Shown here: piece after piece, positions 10,859-24,890 of the stretch
How the letters are laid out: every line of letters begins with the position of its first letter
Numbering within the stretch: position 1 is the stretch's first letter
Source: Cupriavidus sp. EM10
Lineage (GTDB): Bacteria > Pseudomonadota > Gammaproteobacteria > Burkholderiales > Burkholderiaceae
Reading direction: 5' to 3'
NCBI RefSeq assembly: GCF_018729255.1
Contig: NZ_CP076060.1
Span: 3,224,001-3,288,000, forward strand
Length of the DNA: 64,000 bases
Made by a program: the position numbers and the translations under genes
The notes under the pieces: generated by a model
Told to the model about the DNA's origin: nothing
Seen by the model: the letters and a program-made list of their open reading frames with translations, nothing else
Database searches by the model: none

Positions 10859-11445
10859 TTGTTGCCGCCCGTCCCCGGGGCGGCCGGCAGGGCCGCCGCA
10901 CCCGGGCCGGACGCATTCGACGAAGAAGAGGAGGACGGCGCGGAAGCCGGGGCCGCTGCGCCGCCGTTGCCGCTGTTGCCGCCGGCGCCGGCATCAGCCG
11001 CCTTGTTGTACAGGAACTGGCCGATCAGGTTTTCCAGCACCACGGCGGACTGCGTCATCGTGATCTTGCCGCCCTGGGCCAGCATCTTGTCGTCGCCGCC
11101 GGCTTCCAGACCGATGTACTGCTCGCCGAGCAGGCCCGAGGTCAGGATCTTGGCCGACGTATCGCGCGGGAATTCGTAGCGCTTGTCCAGGTTCATCGTC
11201 ACCGTGGCCTGGTACTGCTTGTCGTCGAAGTCGATCGACGCCACGCGGCCCACCACCACGCCGGCGCTCTTGACCGGCGCGCGCGGCTTCAGGCCGCCGA
11301 TATTGTCGAACTGCGCGGTCACGGCGTAGGTGTCCTGGAACGACAGGCTGCTCATGTTGCCGGCCTTCAGCGCCAGGAACAGCAGGGCGGCAAACCCCAC
11401 CACCACGAACAACCCCACCCAGTAGTCGAGCGAATTTTTCTTCAT
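10855..11445 (-). CDS. mlaD: MlaD, MCE-domain phospholipid-binding subunit
   Basis: Inner-membrane-anchored MCE protein that forms the hexameric periplasmic ring of the MlaFEDB transporter. The 196 residues comprise one membrane anchor at about 8-27, a single MCE domain (VTAQFDNIGGLKPRAPVKSAG and the loop GLLGEQYIGLEAGG), and a helix near 130-150. After residue 150 comes a low-complexity tail rich in Gly, Ala, Ser and Pro with a run of six Ser. Its stop overlaps the mlaA start. Confidence 0.95.
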   Translation of the reverse strand: MKKNSLDYWVGLFVVVGFAALLFLALKAGNMSSLSFQDTYAVTAQFDNIGGLKPRAPVKSAGVVVGRVASIDFDDKQYQATVTMNLDKRYEFPRDTSAKILTSGLLGEQYIGLEAGGDDKMLAQGGKITMTQSAVVLENLIGQFLYNKAADAGAGGNSGNGGAAAPASAPSSSSSSNASGPGAAALPAAPGTGGNK

Positions 11446-11468
11446 GCGAGTCTCTTGTCGAATGCTTG

Positions 11469-12245
11469 TCAGCTGAACATCAGCGCGGTCAGCAGGAAAT
11501 CCAGGCCGAGCACGGCCAGCGACGCCATCACCACCGTGCGCGTGGTGGCGCGCGAGACGCCCTCGGGCGTCGGGTTCGCCTCGAATCCCTGGTACAGCGC
11601 GATGAACGTCACCGCAATGCCAAAAATAAAGCTCTTGATCACGCCGTTCAGCACGTCGGCGCGCACATCCACGCCGCCCTGCATCTGCGACCAGAAGGCG
11701 CCGGCGTCCACGCCGATCAGTTGCACGCCCACCAGGTAGCCGCCCAGGATACCCACCGCGCTGAAGATCGCGGCCAGGATCGGCATGGCGATGACACCGG
11801 CCCAGAAACGCGGCGCGATCACGCGCTGCAACGGGTTGACGGCCATCATTTCCATGGCGGTCAGCTGCTCGCCGGCCTTCATCAGCCCGATTTCGGCGGT
11901 CAGCGACGTGCCCGCGCGGCCCGCGAACAGCAGCGCCGACACCACCGGCCCCAGTTCACGCACCAGCGAAAGCGCCACCAGCAGGCCCAGCGCCTGCTCT
12001 GATCCGTACCGGTTCAGCGTGTAGTAGCCCTGCAGGCCCAGCACGAAGCCGACGAACAGCCCCGACACGGCGATGATCACCAGCGACAGGTTGCCGACGA
12101 AGAACACCTGGTCCGATATCAGCCGGAAGCGCCGCAGCAGGGCCGGCGACAGCGCCAGCACGGCCAGGAACATGCGCGTGGCGCGGCCCAGGCCGCCCAC
12201 GAACTGGCGCACCGCGGCGCCGATGGTAGTGAAGAAGCCGGTCAA
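11469..12245 (-). CDS. mlaE: MlaE, ABC transporter permease for phospholipid trafficking
   Basis: A 258-residue permease of the MlaE/Ttg2B family. About five to six membrane helices are seen. The family signature [20 protein letters not shown] is present near residue 95, followed by the cytoplasmic-facing motif [15 protein letters not shown] that contacts MlaF. The start overlaps the mlaF stop by four bases, and the mlaD gene follows 23 bp after its stop, so mlaFED is one translation-coupled block. Confidence 0.95.
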   Translation of the reverse strand: MTGFFTTIGAAVRQFVGGLGRATRMFLAVLALSPALLRRFRLISDQVFFVGNLSLVIIAVSGLFVGFVLGLQGYYTLNRYGSEQALGLLVALSLVRELGPVVSALLFAGRAGTSLTAEIGLMKAGEQLTAMEMMAVNPLQRVIAPRFWAGVIAMPILAAIFSAVGILGGYLVGVQLIGVDAGAFWSQMQGGVDVRADVLNGVIKSFIFGIAVTFIALYQGFEANPTPEGVSRATTRTVVMASLAVLGLDFLLTALMFS

Positions 12246-13093
12246 CGCGCGCCTCCGGCCAGGAAATCTTCGGCCAGCGTGGGGCCGCCGTAGTGGAATG
12301 GCACCGGGCCATCGGCCTCGGCGTGCACGAACTGGCGCACGAACGGGTCGTCCGAGGCGCGCAGGTCGTCAGGCGCCCCTTCGGCGGCAATCTTGCCGTT
12401 GGCAATGAAATAGACGTAATCGGCGATCTGGAAGGTCTCCTGCACGTCGTGCGAGACGATGATCGTGCTGGCGCCCAGCGCGTCGTTGAGGTCGCGGATC
12501 AGGTTGGCCGTCAGCCCGAGCGAGATCGGGTCCAGCCCGGCGAACGGCTCGTCGTACATCAGCAGCGACGGGTCCAGCGCGATGGCCCGCGCCAGCGCCA
12601 CGCGCCGCGCCATGCCGCCCGAGATCTGTGCCGGCATCAGGTCGCGCGCCCCGCGCAGCCCTACCGCATTGAGCTTCATCAGCACCAGGTCGCGAATCAT
12701 CGATTCGGGCAGGTCGGTGTGCTCGCGCAGCGGGAACGCGACGTTGTCGAATACCGACAGGTCAGTGAACAGCGCGCCAAACTGGAACAGCATCCCCATC
12801 TGGCGGCGCACCGCGTAGAGCGCGGTCTGGTCCATGGCGTCGATATCGGCGCCGTTGAACGTCACCCGGCCGCGCTGCGGGCGCACCATGCCGCCCACCA
12901 GGCGCATCACCGTGGTCTTGCCGCAGCCCGATCCGCCCATGACGGCCACCACCTTCCCGCGCGGGAAGCGCATGGAAAGGCCGGACAGGATGGGCTTGTC
13001 GCCAGCCGCGTACGCGAAATCGACATCCGCGAGTTCGACGACGTTGGGGCCTGTAAAGACCTGGCCAGACGGGTTCGGCACGGTAGCGGTCAC
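12242..13093 (-). CDS. mlaF: MlaF, ATPase of the phospholipid transporter
   Basis: A 283-residue ABC ATPase of the MlaF/Ttg2A group. Motifs: Walker [10 protein letters not shown], signature [11 protein letters not shown], Walker [13 protein letters not shown] and switch histidine IIVSHDVQE. The first 18 residues before the ATPase fold are an extra polar stretch. It is the first gene of mlaFEDAC, with a candidate -10 box about 40 bp upstream, and its stop overlaps the mlaE start (ATGA). Confidence 0.95.
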   Translation of the reverse strand: MTATVPNPSGQVFTGPNVVELADVDFAYAAGDKPILSGLSMRFPRGKVVAVMGGSGCGKTTVMRLVGGMVRPQRGRVTFNGADIDAMDQTALYAVRRQMGMLFQFGALFTDLSVFDNVAFPLREHTDLPESMIRDLVLMKLNAVGLRGARDLMPAQISGGMARRVALARAIALDPSLLMYDEPFAGLDPISLGLTANLIRDLNDALGASTIIVSHDVQETFQIADYVYFIANGKIAAEGAPDDLRASDDPFVRQFVHAEADGPVPFHYGGPTLAEDFLAGGAR

Positions 13094-13130
13094 GATGTCA
13101 CCGGATTTGAACAGGCGGCCATTATAAGGG

Positions 13131-13136
13131 CTACTA
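13131..13136 (-). promoter_or_regulatory. Candidate -10 box of the mlaFEDAC operon
   Basis: TATAAT on the minus strand, with a predicted transcript start about 30 bp before the mlaF ATG. The -35 region about 17 bp upstream is poor (around GACCGA), so the call rests on the -10 box and its position. Confidence 0.45.
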
Positions 13137-13252
13137 CCTATCGGTCGCCGTCCCGTGTGGTGATCTCACCATTGCGCAGCCGACAACAATCGGTGACACG
13201 GGTGTGACGCCGCCCATGCACGGGCGGCGGCCCCTGTGCGCTCCGGGGGCGT

Positions 13253-14338
13253 TCAGGGCTCCGCCCGGGGTCCTGTCTGGCGCAGGATCACCTGCCACTG
13301 CACCGATTCCGAGCGGATGGCGGTGGCAAAGGCGTCGGGCGAATCGCGCACCGGCGTCAGACCGGCGGCCATCAACTGGGCCTGCACGCCCCGTTCGTTG
13401 GTCACACTGTCCAGCTCCGTGGCCAGCCGGGCCACGATCGCCCGGGGCGTCTTGGCCGGCGCCATCACGCCATACCAGGCCAGCGCGCCGTAACCTTCCA
13501 TGCCGGCCTCCTGCAGCGTCGGCACCTGCGGCGACAACGGCGAGCGCACCGGACCGGTCACGCCCAGGATTCTCAATGCACCCGAGCGCACGTGGCTCTG
13601 CACGGCGGCCCACGAACAGAAACAGGCGCTGATCCGGCCGGCGAGCATTTCCTGGACGACCGCGCTTTCGCCCTTGGCTACCACCAGCGGCACGCTGGTC
13701 GGCATGCCGCGCACCGCGTATTCCGCATAGAGATGCGACGGGCTGCCGGCCTGGCCATAGCCGTAGCTATATGAGGCCGGGCTCGACCGCACGGCCGTCA
13801 CCCATTGCTGGGCCGTAGTCATCGGCAAATGGCCATCGATCACCAGAAACAGTGGCGTGGCCGCCACACGTGCCACAGGCGTGAAGTCACGCATCACGTC
13901 ATAGGGCACCGGCTCCAGCCCGGGCTGGATCAGCATGTTGGCCTGATGGAACAGCAGCGTGTGGCCGTCGGAACTGGCCTTGGCCACCAGGTCGCCGGCC
14001 ATGGTGCCGGACGCGCCGGGGCGATTGTCCACCTCGACAGGAACGCCCAGCCGCTGGGCCAGGCGTTCGGCCAGCAGGCGCGCGACGGCATCGGCCACGC
14101 CGCCGGCCGGGAATGGCACGATCAGGCGCAGCGGCCGGGCCGGGAACGACATCTGGCGGCTCGGCGTTTCCACGCGCATGGCGGACGGAATGCTGGCAAG
14201 CTGGGCGACTGCGGGCGGCTGAGCAAGGGCCGTCACCGTGCACAACGCCACGGCAACCGTCCCCGACCATCTGGCAGCGAGTATTGGCAACTTCGCTATA
14301 CCTCGCCAAAGCCGCATGTATTTGCGTACTTCGGACAT
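13253..14338 (-). CDS. Bug-family tripartite tricarboxylate transporter substrate-binding protein
   Basis: A 361-residue periplasmic binding protein of the Bug (TctC) family, greatly expanded in beta-proteobacteria. After an N-terminal hydrophobic signal region come the typical RPLRLIVPFPAGGVADAVAR and VDNRPGASGTMAGDLVAKA segments. GGAGG lies just upstream of the ATG at 14338, which decides the start over an adjacent TTG. No TctA or TctB membrane gene is nearby, so it is an orphan; such orphans often serve in sensing or share a distant permease. The ligand cannot be read from the sequence. Confidence 0.88.
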   Translation of the reverse strand: MSEVRKYMRLWRGIAKLPILAARWSGTVAVALCTVTALAQPPAVAQLASIPSAMRVETPSRQMSFPARPLRLIVPFPAGGVADAVARLLAERLAQRLGVPVEVDNRPGASGTMAGDLVAKASSDGHTLLFHQANMLIQPGLEPVPYDVMRDFTPVARVAATPLFLVIDGHLPMTTAQQWVTAVRSSPASYSYGYGQAGSPSHLYAEYAVRGMPTSVPLVVAKGESAVVQEMLAGRISACFCSWAAVQSHVRSGALRILGVTGPVRSPLSPQVPTLQEAGMEGYGALAWYGVMAPAKTPRAIVARLATELDSVTNERGVQAQLMAAGLTPVRDSPDAFATAIRSESVQWQVILRQTGPRAEP

Positions 14339-14500
14339 CAATTTCCTCCGGGCCGTAGCCCACCGCTACGGCGCCAAATCGGCTGAAAGGGATTTCGAGG
14401 CAGTCTCTTCTTATCTAGTTTGAGGAAATTGTAGGGACATTGCCTGGCAGCGCACAGACCGCGTAAACGCTCTCCGGGCGGACCCCAATGTGAGCGCCCG

Positions 14501-14506
14501 TATAAT
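14501..14506 (+). promoter_or_regulatory. -10 box placed for a leaderless GNAT transcript
   Basis: TATAAT ends six bases before the ATG at 14513, so the predicted transcript start falls at or next to the start codon. No clear -35 hexamer is visible at 16-18 bp. Confidence 0.45.
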
Positions 14507-14512
14507 CGGCCG

Positions 14513-15046
14513 ATGCCTGAATTCGTCCTGCGGCCAATGCGTGCCGCCGACCTGCCCGCCGTGCTCGCCATCCAGGCGCAGTGCTATGGCGACGCGCTGG
14601 TCGAGTCCGCCGATGCGCTGGAAAGCCGGCTGATGCTGTCTCCCACCACCTGCTGGGTGGCTGCCTTGGCCCCGACATCGCACGATGGCCAATCCGGTCC
14701 TTCCCTAGCCGCCTACCTGTTTACCCACGCCTGGCCCGAGGCATCGCTGCCGCCGTGGAACGGCCGGCTTGTGCGCGACTGGCCCGATACGGAACCGCTG
14801 ACGTGGTTTATCCACGACATGGCCGTTTCGCCAATCGGGCGTGGGGCCGGGCTGGCCTCACGACTGCATGGCGCGGCGCGCGACCGGGCGATGAAAGACG
14901 GCCTGCGGTCGTCGCGTCTGATCGCGGTGCAAGCGGCCGACGGGTACTGGCGCAGGCTTGGGTACGCGCCGCTGGCCGCCGGCATGCACGCGGCCAAGCT
15001 GGCGAGCTACGGGGAAGGCGCGATGTTGATGGGCTGCCTGCTGTAG
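14513..15046 (+). CDS. GNAT family N-acetyltransferase
   Basis: A 177-residue single-domain GNAT protein; the acceptor substrate is unknown. The fold begins at once with FVLRPMRAADLPAVLAIQ. The acetyl-CoA-binding region is seen as DMAVSPIGRGAGLASRLH near residue 103, and the last beta strand as GYWRRLGYAPL. The fold starting at residue 4 supports the 14513 ATG. There is no ribosome site, and TATAAT sits just upstream, which suggests a leaderless mRNA. It faces gltD and shares a terminator with it. Confidence 0.85.
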   Translation: MPEFVLRPMRAADLPAVLAIQAQCYGDALVESADALESRLMLSPTTCWVAALAPTSHDGQSGPSLAAYLFTHAWPEASLPPWNGRLVRDWPDTEPLTWFIHDMAVSPIGRGAGLASRLHGAARDRAMKDGLRSSRLIAVQAADGYWRRLGYAPLAAGMHAAKLASYGEGAMLMGCLL

Positions 15047-15073
15047 GTCGGAGCCCTGCCCTTCCCTTCATAG

Positions 15074-15110
15074 AAAAACCCCCGCAGCCTTGCGGCATGC
15101 GGGGTGTTTT
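15074..15110. terminator. Bidirectional terminator between the GNAT gene and gltD
   Basis: CCCCGCA-GCC pairs with GGC-ATGCGGGG (one bulge). On the plus strand it is followed by TGTTTT, and on the minus strand by a TTTTT run. It lies between convergent genes and can serve both. Confidence 0.75.
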
Positions 15111-15128
15111 CGGTCCGGCGCGGGCAGC

Positions 15129-16592
15129 TTAGCGCGGCAGTTCCGTGTGGCCCATCAGGAAGGCATCGACCGAACGGGCGGCCTGGCGGCCTTCGCGGAT
15201 GGCCCAGACCACCAGCGACTGGCCACGGCGTACGTCGCCAGCGGCAAACACCTTAGGCACGTTGGTCTGGTAGGCACGGTCGCCTTCGGTCGCGGCCTTG
15301 GCGTTCTTGCGAGCGTCGGTGTCCACGCCAAACGCTTTCAGCATCGAGCCCACCGGGTTCGTGAAGCCCATGGCCAGCAGCACCAGGTCGGCCTTCAGCA
15401 CGAACTCGCTGCCCGGCACTTCCTGCATCTTGCCGTCCTTCCACTCCACGCGGCACGCCTTCAGCGCCGTGACCTTGCCGTTCTCGCCCATCAGTTCCTT
15501 GGTGGCCACCGACCAGTCACGCGAGCAGCCTTCGTCATGCGAAGACGACGTGCGCAGCTTGATCGGCCAGTACGGCCACACCAGCGGCTTGTTCTCTTCT
15601 TCCGGCGGCTGCGGCAGCAGTTCGAACTGGGTCACCGATTCGGCGCCGTGGCGGTTCGACGTACCCACGCAGTCAGACCCCGTATCGCCGCCGCCAATCA
15701 CGATCACGTGCTTGCCTTCGGCGCGGATGTCGTTGGCGCCGTCGCCAGCCACTTCCTTGTTCTGCGGAATCAGGAATTCCAGCGCGTAGTGCACGCCGGC
15801 CAGCTCGCGGCCCGGCACGGGCAGGTCGCGCGGCACTTCCGAGCCACCCGCCAGCACCACGGCGTCGAACTGGTCCATCAGGGCCTGCGCCGAGATGGTT
15901 TCACGGGCGTAGTTCTTGATACCGGCCGGCAGCGCGCCGTCGGTCACCATCACGCCCGCGCGGAAGGTCACGCCTTCGGCCTGCATCTGCTCGATGCGGC
16001 GGTCGATCAGGTCCTTCTCCATCTTGAAGTCAGGGATGCCGTAGCGCAGCAGGCCGCCGACGCGGTCGTTCTTCTCGAACACAGTCACGTCATGGCCAGC
16101 GCGCGCCAGCTGCTGCGCGGCAGCCATGCCAGCGGGGCCCGAGCCCACCACGGCCACGGTCTTGCCGGTCTTGTGCTTCGGCACCTGCGGCGCCACCCAG
16201 CCTTCTTCCCAGGCCTTGTCGATGATCGCGTGCTCGATCGACTTGATGCCCACCGGCAGCTCGTTGATGCCCAGCGTGCAAGCCGCCTCGCACGGTGCCG
16301 GGCAGATGCGGCCCGTGAACTCGGGGAAGTTGTTGGTCTGGTGCAGCACTTCGATCGCCGACTTCCAGTCCTGGCGGTACACCAGGTCGTTGAAGTCGGG
16401 AATGATGTTGTTGACCGGGCAGCCGTTGTTGCAGAACGGGATACCGCAGTCCATGCAGCGCGCACCCTGGACCTTCGCTTCGCTGTCGGAGAGCGCGAAC
16501 ACAAATTCCTTGTAGTGCTTCACCCGCTTGACTACCGGTTCGTAGCCTTCGTTCTGGCGCGGAAATTCGAGAAAGCCTGTCGCCTTACCCAT
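15129..16592 (-). CDS. gltD: Glutamate synthase (NADPH) small subunit
   Basis: The beta subunit of GOGAT, which oxidises NADPH and passes electrons to the large subunit. The 487 residues carry two cysteine clusters for 4Fe-4S centres near the N-terminus ([15 protein letters not shown] and CPAPCEAAC), an FAD site [22 protein letters not shown] and an NADPH site [11 protein letters not shown]. The start at 16592 ([10 protein letters not shown]) is the family start; an in-frame extension runs into the gap with gltB. gltB ends about 110 bp upstream. Confidence 0.97.
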   Translation of the reverse strand: MGKATGFLEFPRQNEGYEPVVKRVKHYKEFVFALSDSEAKVQGARCMDCGIPFCNNGCPVNNIIPDFNDLVYRQDWKSAIEVLHQTNNFPEFTGRICPAPCEAACTLGINELPVGIKSIEHAIIDKAWEEGWVAPQVPKHKTGKTVAVVGSGPAGMAAAQQLARAGHDVTVFEKNDRVGGLLRYGIPDFKMEKDLIDRRIEQMQAEGVTFRAGVMVTDGALPAGIKNYARETISAQALMDQFDAVVLAGGSEVPRDLPVPGRELAGVHYALEFLIPQNKEVAGDGANDIRAEGKHVIVIGGGDTGSDCVGTSNRHGAESVTQFELLPQPPEEENKPLVWPYWPIKLRTSSSHDEGCSRDWSVATKELMGENGKVTALKACRVEWKDGKMQEVPGSEFVLKADLVLLAMGFTNPVGSMLKAFGVDTDARKNAKAATEGDRAYQTNVPKVFAAGDVRRGQSLVVWAIREGRQAARSVDAFLMGHTELPR

Positions 16593-16705
16593 GTTGCATC
16601 CTTGGTCTTGCTGGCGCGAGGCGGCCGGGCCGGCCTCGCGTGGGTCAGTATCTTGTTGGCGCCGCAGCCGTGGCCACTGCGCCGCTCTCGTGGTGTGGCT
16701 GCCGG

Positions 16706-21469
<4,764 letters not shown>

Positions 21470-21623
21470 GGGCTGAATTCCGGTGAAGGCTGCGCAGCCA
21501 GCAAGGGCATAGACCGAACGGGATGGCTGTTGCGGGGGGCCTCTTGATCGGGCGTGGCAGACAGCTGGAACCGCAGCGGCGTACACGAGCGTGACGCGCC
21601 GCACAATGACTGTGGGTGGAGCA

Positions 21624-21654
21624 ACTATAAGAGAATCGTCCAAACCCCGCACAA
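21624..21654 (-). promoter_or_regulatory. Possible gltB promoter
   Basis: On the minus strand TTGTGC (21649-21654) and TATAGT (21624-21629) are separated by 19 bp, about 155 bp upstream of the gltB start. The spacing is long and the match is moderate. Confidence 0.35.
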
Positions 21655-21658
21655 TTTT

Positions 21659-22549
21659 TAAATGGGGTCAGAAAACATTAAATATTGCACCACAGACGTC
21701 GCGATTTTAAATGGGGACACATTAATTTGAAATCATTTTTGCACCGTTATGGTGCGAATCATTGGCCGTGTTGCGTTGTTGCAGCTTCTCTCGCTTCGGC
21801 GTCCGAAATAGCCGACTTTCTTGGTCGGCCTTTCGGCAGCGGTTGCACGCGCCGCGTTGCGTGACGTTCAAGCTGAATCAGGAAGGTATCGCTCCCAAGG
21901 GGCCAGCCGCTATGCGCATGCTTTTGCAGCGTGGCGAGCGTGCGGCCGGACAGGCCTTCCGCCGTCAACGCGCGGTAGTTCGACTGTCGCTCGAAGGGCG
22001 TATTGCCAAGATCCCAGTAGAGGGAGTGATCACTCACAATCGGGTTGGACTCGAAGCCAGCGTGATGTCGGTAGCTGCTCCAGCGATCTGCCTCGGGTGT
22101 CATGACCTCGCCAGCCCGCATGGCGTTGCCTTCGGCATAAAGCATGGCCGGCAGCAACCACGTGTCGGCTTCGATAACCGCCGAGCGGAAGCGGCCTTCC
22201 CAGAGCGTGCCAGTCCGTTCGGCCACGCGGTTGAAATGGCGCGCGTAGCGACGCCCCACCGCCTGCATGGTCAGACTCAGTGAATCGGGGCCCTTGGGCG
22301 AGGCCACCAGATGGATATGGTTGGGCCGCAGCGCATAGGCGTGGATGGCAAGTTCATGCTCGCGCGCCGCCATGCGCAGGCAATCGAGGTAATGCAGGTA
22401 GTCCTCAGGCCCCAGGAATACGGGCTGGCGGTTGTTGCCGCGCTGCAACACCATGGCCGGCAAGCCGGCGGGAGAGAAACGGGGAAGGCGGGCCATCGGG
22501 CATCCCTGACAAAAGACGCCCGCATCATACCTTGATCTGTCCCCGTTTT
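21659..22549 (-). mobile_element. RAYT transposase unit with flanking inverted GGGGACA motifs
   Basis: The transposase gene is bordered downstream by AAATGGGGACACATT on the plus strand at 21709-21723, with a related TAAATGGGGTCAG at 21659-21671. Upstream is AAAACGGGGACAGATC on the minus strand at 22534-22549. The motifs therefore face each other across the gene. A small GCACC/GGTGC hairpin (21741-21755) lies next to the stop codon. These could be recognition sites for the HUH enzyme, but no target duplication or exact ends can be defined. Confidence 0.45.
21759..22496 (-). CDS. REP-associated tyrosine transposase (Y1/HUH, RAYT type)
   Basis: A 245-residue single-strand transposase of the Y1_Tnp superfamily. 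The HUH motif is H60-I-H62 in RPNHIHLVAS, and the likely catalytic tyrosine is Y84 in GRRYARHFN. The N-terminal MARLPRFSPAGLPAMVLQRG is typical of the RAYT group. The C-terminal 40 residues are basic and Gln/Arg-rich, and could bind DNA. The gene stands alone between gltB and dgt with no partner TnpB. RAYTs are often domesticated and linked to scattered REP hairpins; here only short flanking motifs are seen. Confidence 0.88.
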   Translation of the reverse strand: MARLPRFSPAGLPAMVLQRGNNRQPVFLGPEDYLHYLDCLRMAAREHELAIHAYALRPNHIHLVASPKGPDSLSLTMQAVGRRYARHFNRVAERTGTLWEGRFRSAVIEADTWLLPAMLYAEGNAMRAGEVMTPEADRWSSYRHHAGFESNPIVSDHSLYWDLGNTPFERQSNYRALTAEGLSGRTLATLQKHAHSGWPLGSDTFLIQLERHATRRVQPLPKGRPRKSAISDAEAREAATTQHGQ

Positions 22550-22567
22550 CAGATCCGGGGTGCCCCG

Positions 22568-23728
22568 TCAGCCGATCGAATTGCTCTCGCTGACGGCAAA
22601 GATGCGGCGATGCTCGCGGATGGCGTAGCGGTCCGTCATGCCGGCGATGTAATGGGCGATCAGGCGCGGCTGGTCAGCGCCATGGCCAGCCTGGTACTGC
22701 GGCGGCAGCAGACGCGAATCCTGCATGAAAGCGCCGAACAGGTCCGTGATGATGCGCTGGGCCTTGGCCGACATGCGCATGACCAGGTAATGCCGGTACA
22801 GGTGCCGGAACAGGAAGCGCTTCAGCGCGGCGGCTTCCTCGTGGATCTTCGGGCTGAACGAAACCAGCGGGCCGGCCGCGCGCACGTCGTCGATCGACTT
22901 CGGATTGGCGGCGGCGATATTGCGGCCGGTGGTCTCGATCAGGTCGACAATCAGCGTATTGATCATGCGCCGGACCGTCTCGTTGATCGCCCGCCGTCCG
23001 TTGATGCCCGGGAACGCCGCGGATACCTCGGCCCGGTGGCGGCCCCACATCGGCACTTCGTCCAGCTGCTCCAGCGTCAGCAGGCCGGAGCGCAGGCCGT
23101 CGTCGATATCGTGGTTGTTATACGCGATTTCATCGGCCAGGTTGGCCAGCTGGGCCTCCAGCGACGGCTGCGCGCCCTCCAGGAAACGCCGCCCCAGCTC
23201 GCCCAGTGCCGCCGCGTTGACCCGCGAGCAATGCTTGAGGATGCCTTCGCGCGTCTCGAACGTCAGGTTCAGGCCGTTGAATCCGCCGTAGCGTTCCTCC
23301 AGCTCGTCGACCACCAGCAGGCTCTGCAGGTTGTGCTCGAACCCGCCGTGGTTCTTCATGCAGCCATTCAGCGCGTCCTGCCCGGCGTGGCCGAACGGCG
23401 TGTGGCCCAGGTCGTGGGCCAGTGAAATCGCCTCCACCAGATCCTCGTTGAGCCGCAGGTTGCGCGCGATGGAGCGGGCGATCTGCGCCACCTCCAGGCT
23501 GTGCGTCAGCCGCGTGCGGAACAGGTCGCCCTCGTGGTTGACGAAGACCTGGGTCTTGTATTCGAGCCGCCGGAAGGCCGTGCTGTGGATCACACGGTCG
23601 CGGTCGCGCTGGAATTCACTGCGCGAGGACGATGCCGGTTCGGCATGCACCCGGCCGCGCGACCTGGCGGAACGCGCGGCATAGGGGGCGAGATGGGCTT
23701 CGAGGTCAGTCGCTGGAGCGGTGGTCAT
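22568..23728 (-). CDS. dgt: Deoxyguanosinetriphosphate triphosphohydrolase-like protein
   Basis: A 386-residue HD-superfamily dNTPase (Dgt-like type 2), which cleaves dNTPs to nucleoside and triphosphate. The metal-binding residues are visible: H76 in RLTHSLEV, H105-D106 in [12 protein letters not shown], and a later aspartate in [17 protein letters not shown]. The N-terminal [24 protein letters not shown] is the standard family segment. It follows aroB by 55 bp, a neighbourhood known in Burkholderiaceae, and is probably last in the aroK-aroB-dgt operon. Confidence 0.94.
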   Translation of the reverse strand: MTTAPATDLEAHLAPYAARSARSRGRVHAEPASSSRSEFQRDRDRVIHSTAFRRLEYKTQVFVNHEGDLFRTRLTHSLEVAQIARSIARNLRLNEDLVEAISLAHDLGHTPFGHAGQDALNGCMKNHGGFEHNLQSLLVVDELEERYGGFNGLNLTFETREGILKHCSRVNAAALGELGRRFLEGAQPSLEAQLANLADEIAYNNHDIDDGLRSGLLTLEQLDEVPMWGRHRAEVSAAFPGINGRRAINETVRRMINTLIVDLIETTGRNIAAANPKSIDDVRAAGPLVSFSPKIHEEAAALKRFLFRHLYRHYLVMRMSAKAQRIITDLFGAFMQDSRLLPPQYQAGHGADQPRLIAHYIAGMTDRYAIREHRRIFAVSESNSIG

Positions 23729-23783
23729 GCGGGCAATCCGTTAATCCGTTGCTGGTTCGGGGTTGCAGGGCATAACCAGGCGC

Positions 23784-24890
23784 TTACGCGACCGGTGCCT
23801 CTGCGGGAGGTTTCAGGACGGCGTGGCGCAGCGTGTCGCGCAGGTCCGGGTCCGGCACGGTGGTAATGAAGGCCTCGCCCAGCTTGCGCAGCAGGATGAA
23901 CTTGACGCTGCCGGCCTCGGCCTTCTTGTCCACCTTCATCAGTTCGATATAGCGGTCGATGCCCAGGTCCGGCGCCACCACGGGCAGCATCGCGGCCTGC
24001 GTCAGCGTGCGGATGCGCGCCCGGGTCTCGACGTCGATGAACCCCAGGCGATGCGACAGGTCGGCCGCCATCACCATGCCGCAGCCCACCGCCTCGCCGT
24101 GGAGCCATTCGCCATAGCCCATGCCGGCTTCGATCGCATGGCCAAACGTGTGGCCGAAGTTCAGGATGGCGCGCAGGCCGCCCTCGCGCTCGTCCTGAGC
24201 CACCACGGCGGCCTTGATCTCGCACGAGCGCCGCACGGCTTCGGCCATCAGGCCCGTGTCGCAGGCGTTGAGCGCCGCGATGTTGTCCTCGATCCAGCCG
24301 AAATAGCCGGCATCTGCAATCGCGCCGTGCTTGATGACCTCGGCCAGCCCGGCCGCCAGCTCGCGCGGCGGCAGCGTCTTCAGCGTATCGATGTCGGCGA
24401 TCACCGCGTTGGGCTGGTGGAACGCCCCGATCATGTTCTTGCCAAGCGGGTGGTTGATCCCGGTCTTGCCCCCGACCGACGAGTCCACCTGAGACAGCAG
24501 CGTGGTCGGCATCTGCACGAACGGCACCCCGCGCATGTAACAGGCGGCGGCAAAGCCGGTCATGTCGCCCACCACGCCGCCACCGAGTGCGATCAGAGTG
24601 GTCTTGCGGTCGGCGCCCGCCCGCAGCAGGGCGTCGAAGATCAGGTTCAGGGTTTCCCACTGCTTGAAGCGCTCGCCGTCCGGCAGCACCACCGTACGCA
24701 CGGTCTTGCCCAGGCCGGCCAGCACCGCCTCGACGCGGGCCGCGTAAAGCGGGCCAACGGTCTCGTTGGTGACGATGACGGCATGCTGGCCGCGCACGTG
24801 CGGCTGCAGCAGGTCGGCGCGGTCCAGCAGGCCGCCGCCGATATGGATCGGGTAGCTACGCTCCCCGAGATCGACTTCCAGCGTAATCAT
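23784..24890 (-). CDS. aroB: 3-dehydroquinate synthase
   Basis: Second step of the shikimate pathway; an NAD- and metal-dependent enzyme converting DAHP to 3-dehydroquinate. The 368 residues include the NAD site [32 protein letters not shown], and the metal-ligand segment [13 protein letters not shown]. Its ATG overlaps the aroK stop (ATGA), so translation is coupled. It is followed by dgt. Confidence 0.97.
   Translation of the reverse strand: MITLEVDLGERSYPIHIGGGLLDRADLLQPHVRGQHAVIVTNETVGPLYAARVEAVLAGLGKTVRTVVLPDGERFKQWETLNLIFDALLRAGADRKTTLIALGGGVVGDMTGFAAACYMRGVPFVQMPTTLLSQVDSSVGGKTGINHPLGKNMIGAFHQPNAVIADIDTLKTLPPRELAAGLAEVIKHGAIADAGYFGWIEDNIAALNACDTGLMAEAVRRSCEIKAAVVAQDEREGGLRAILNFGHTFGHAIEAGMGYGEWLHGEAVGCGMVMAADLSHRLGFIDVETRARIRTLTQAAMLPVVAPDLGIDRYIELMKVDKKAEAGSVKFILLRKLGEAFITTVPDPDLRDTLRHAVLKPPAEAPVA

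Noticed and set aside
13208..13229. Terminator after the Bug-family gene (CGCCGCCC/GGGCGGCG stem)
   Set aside because: The stem is perfect but has no T run on either strand; it may be a chance GC-rich palindrome.
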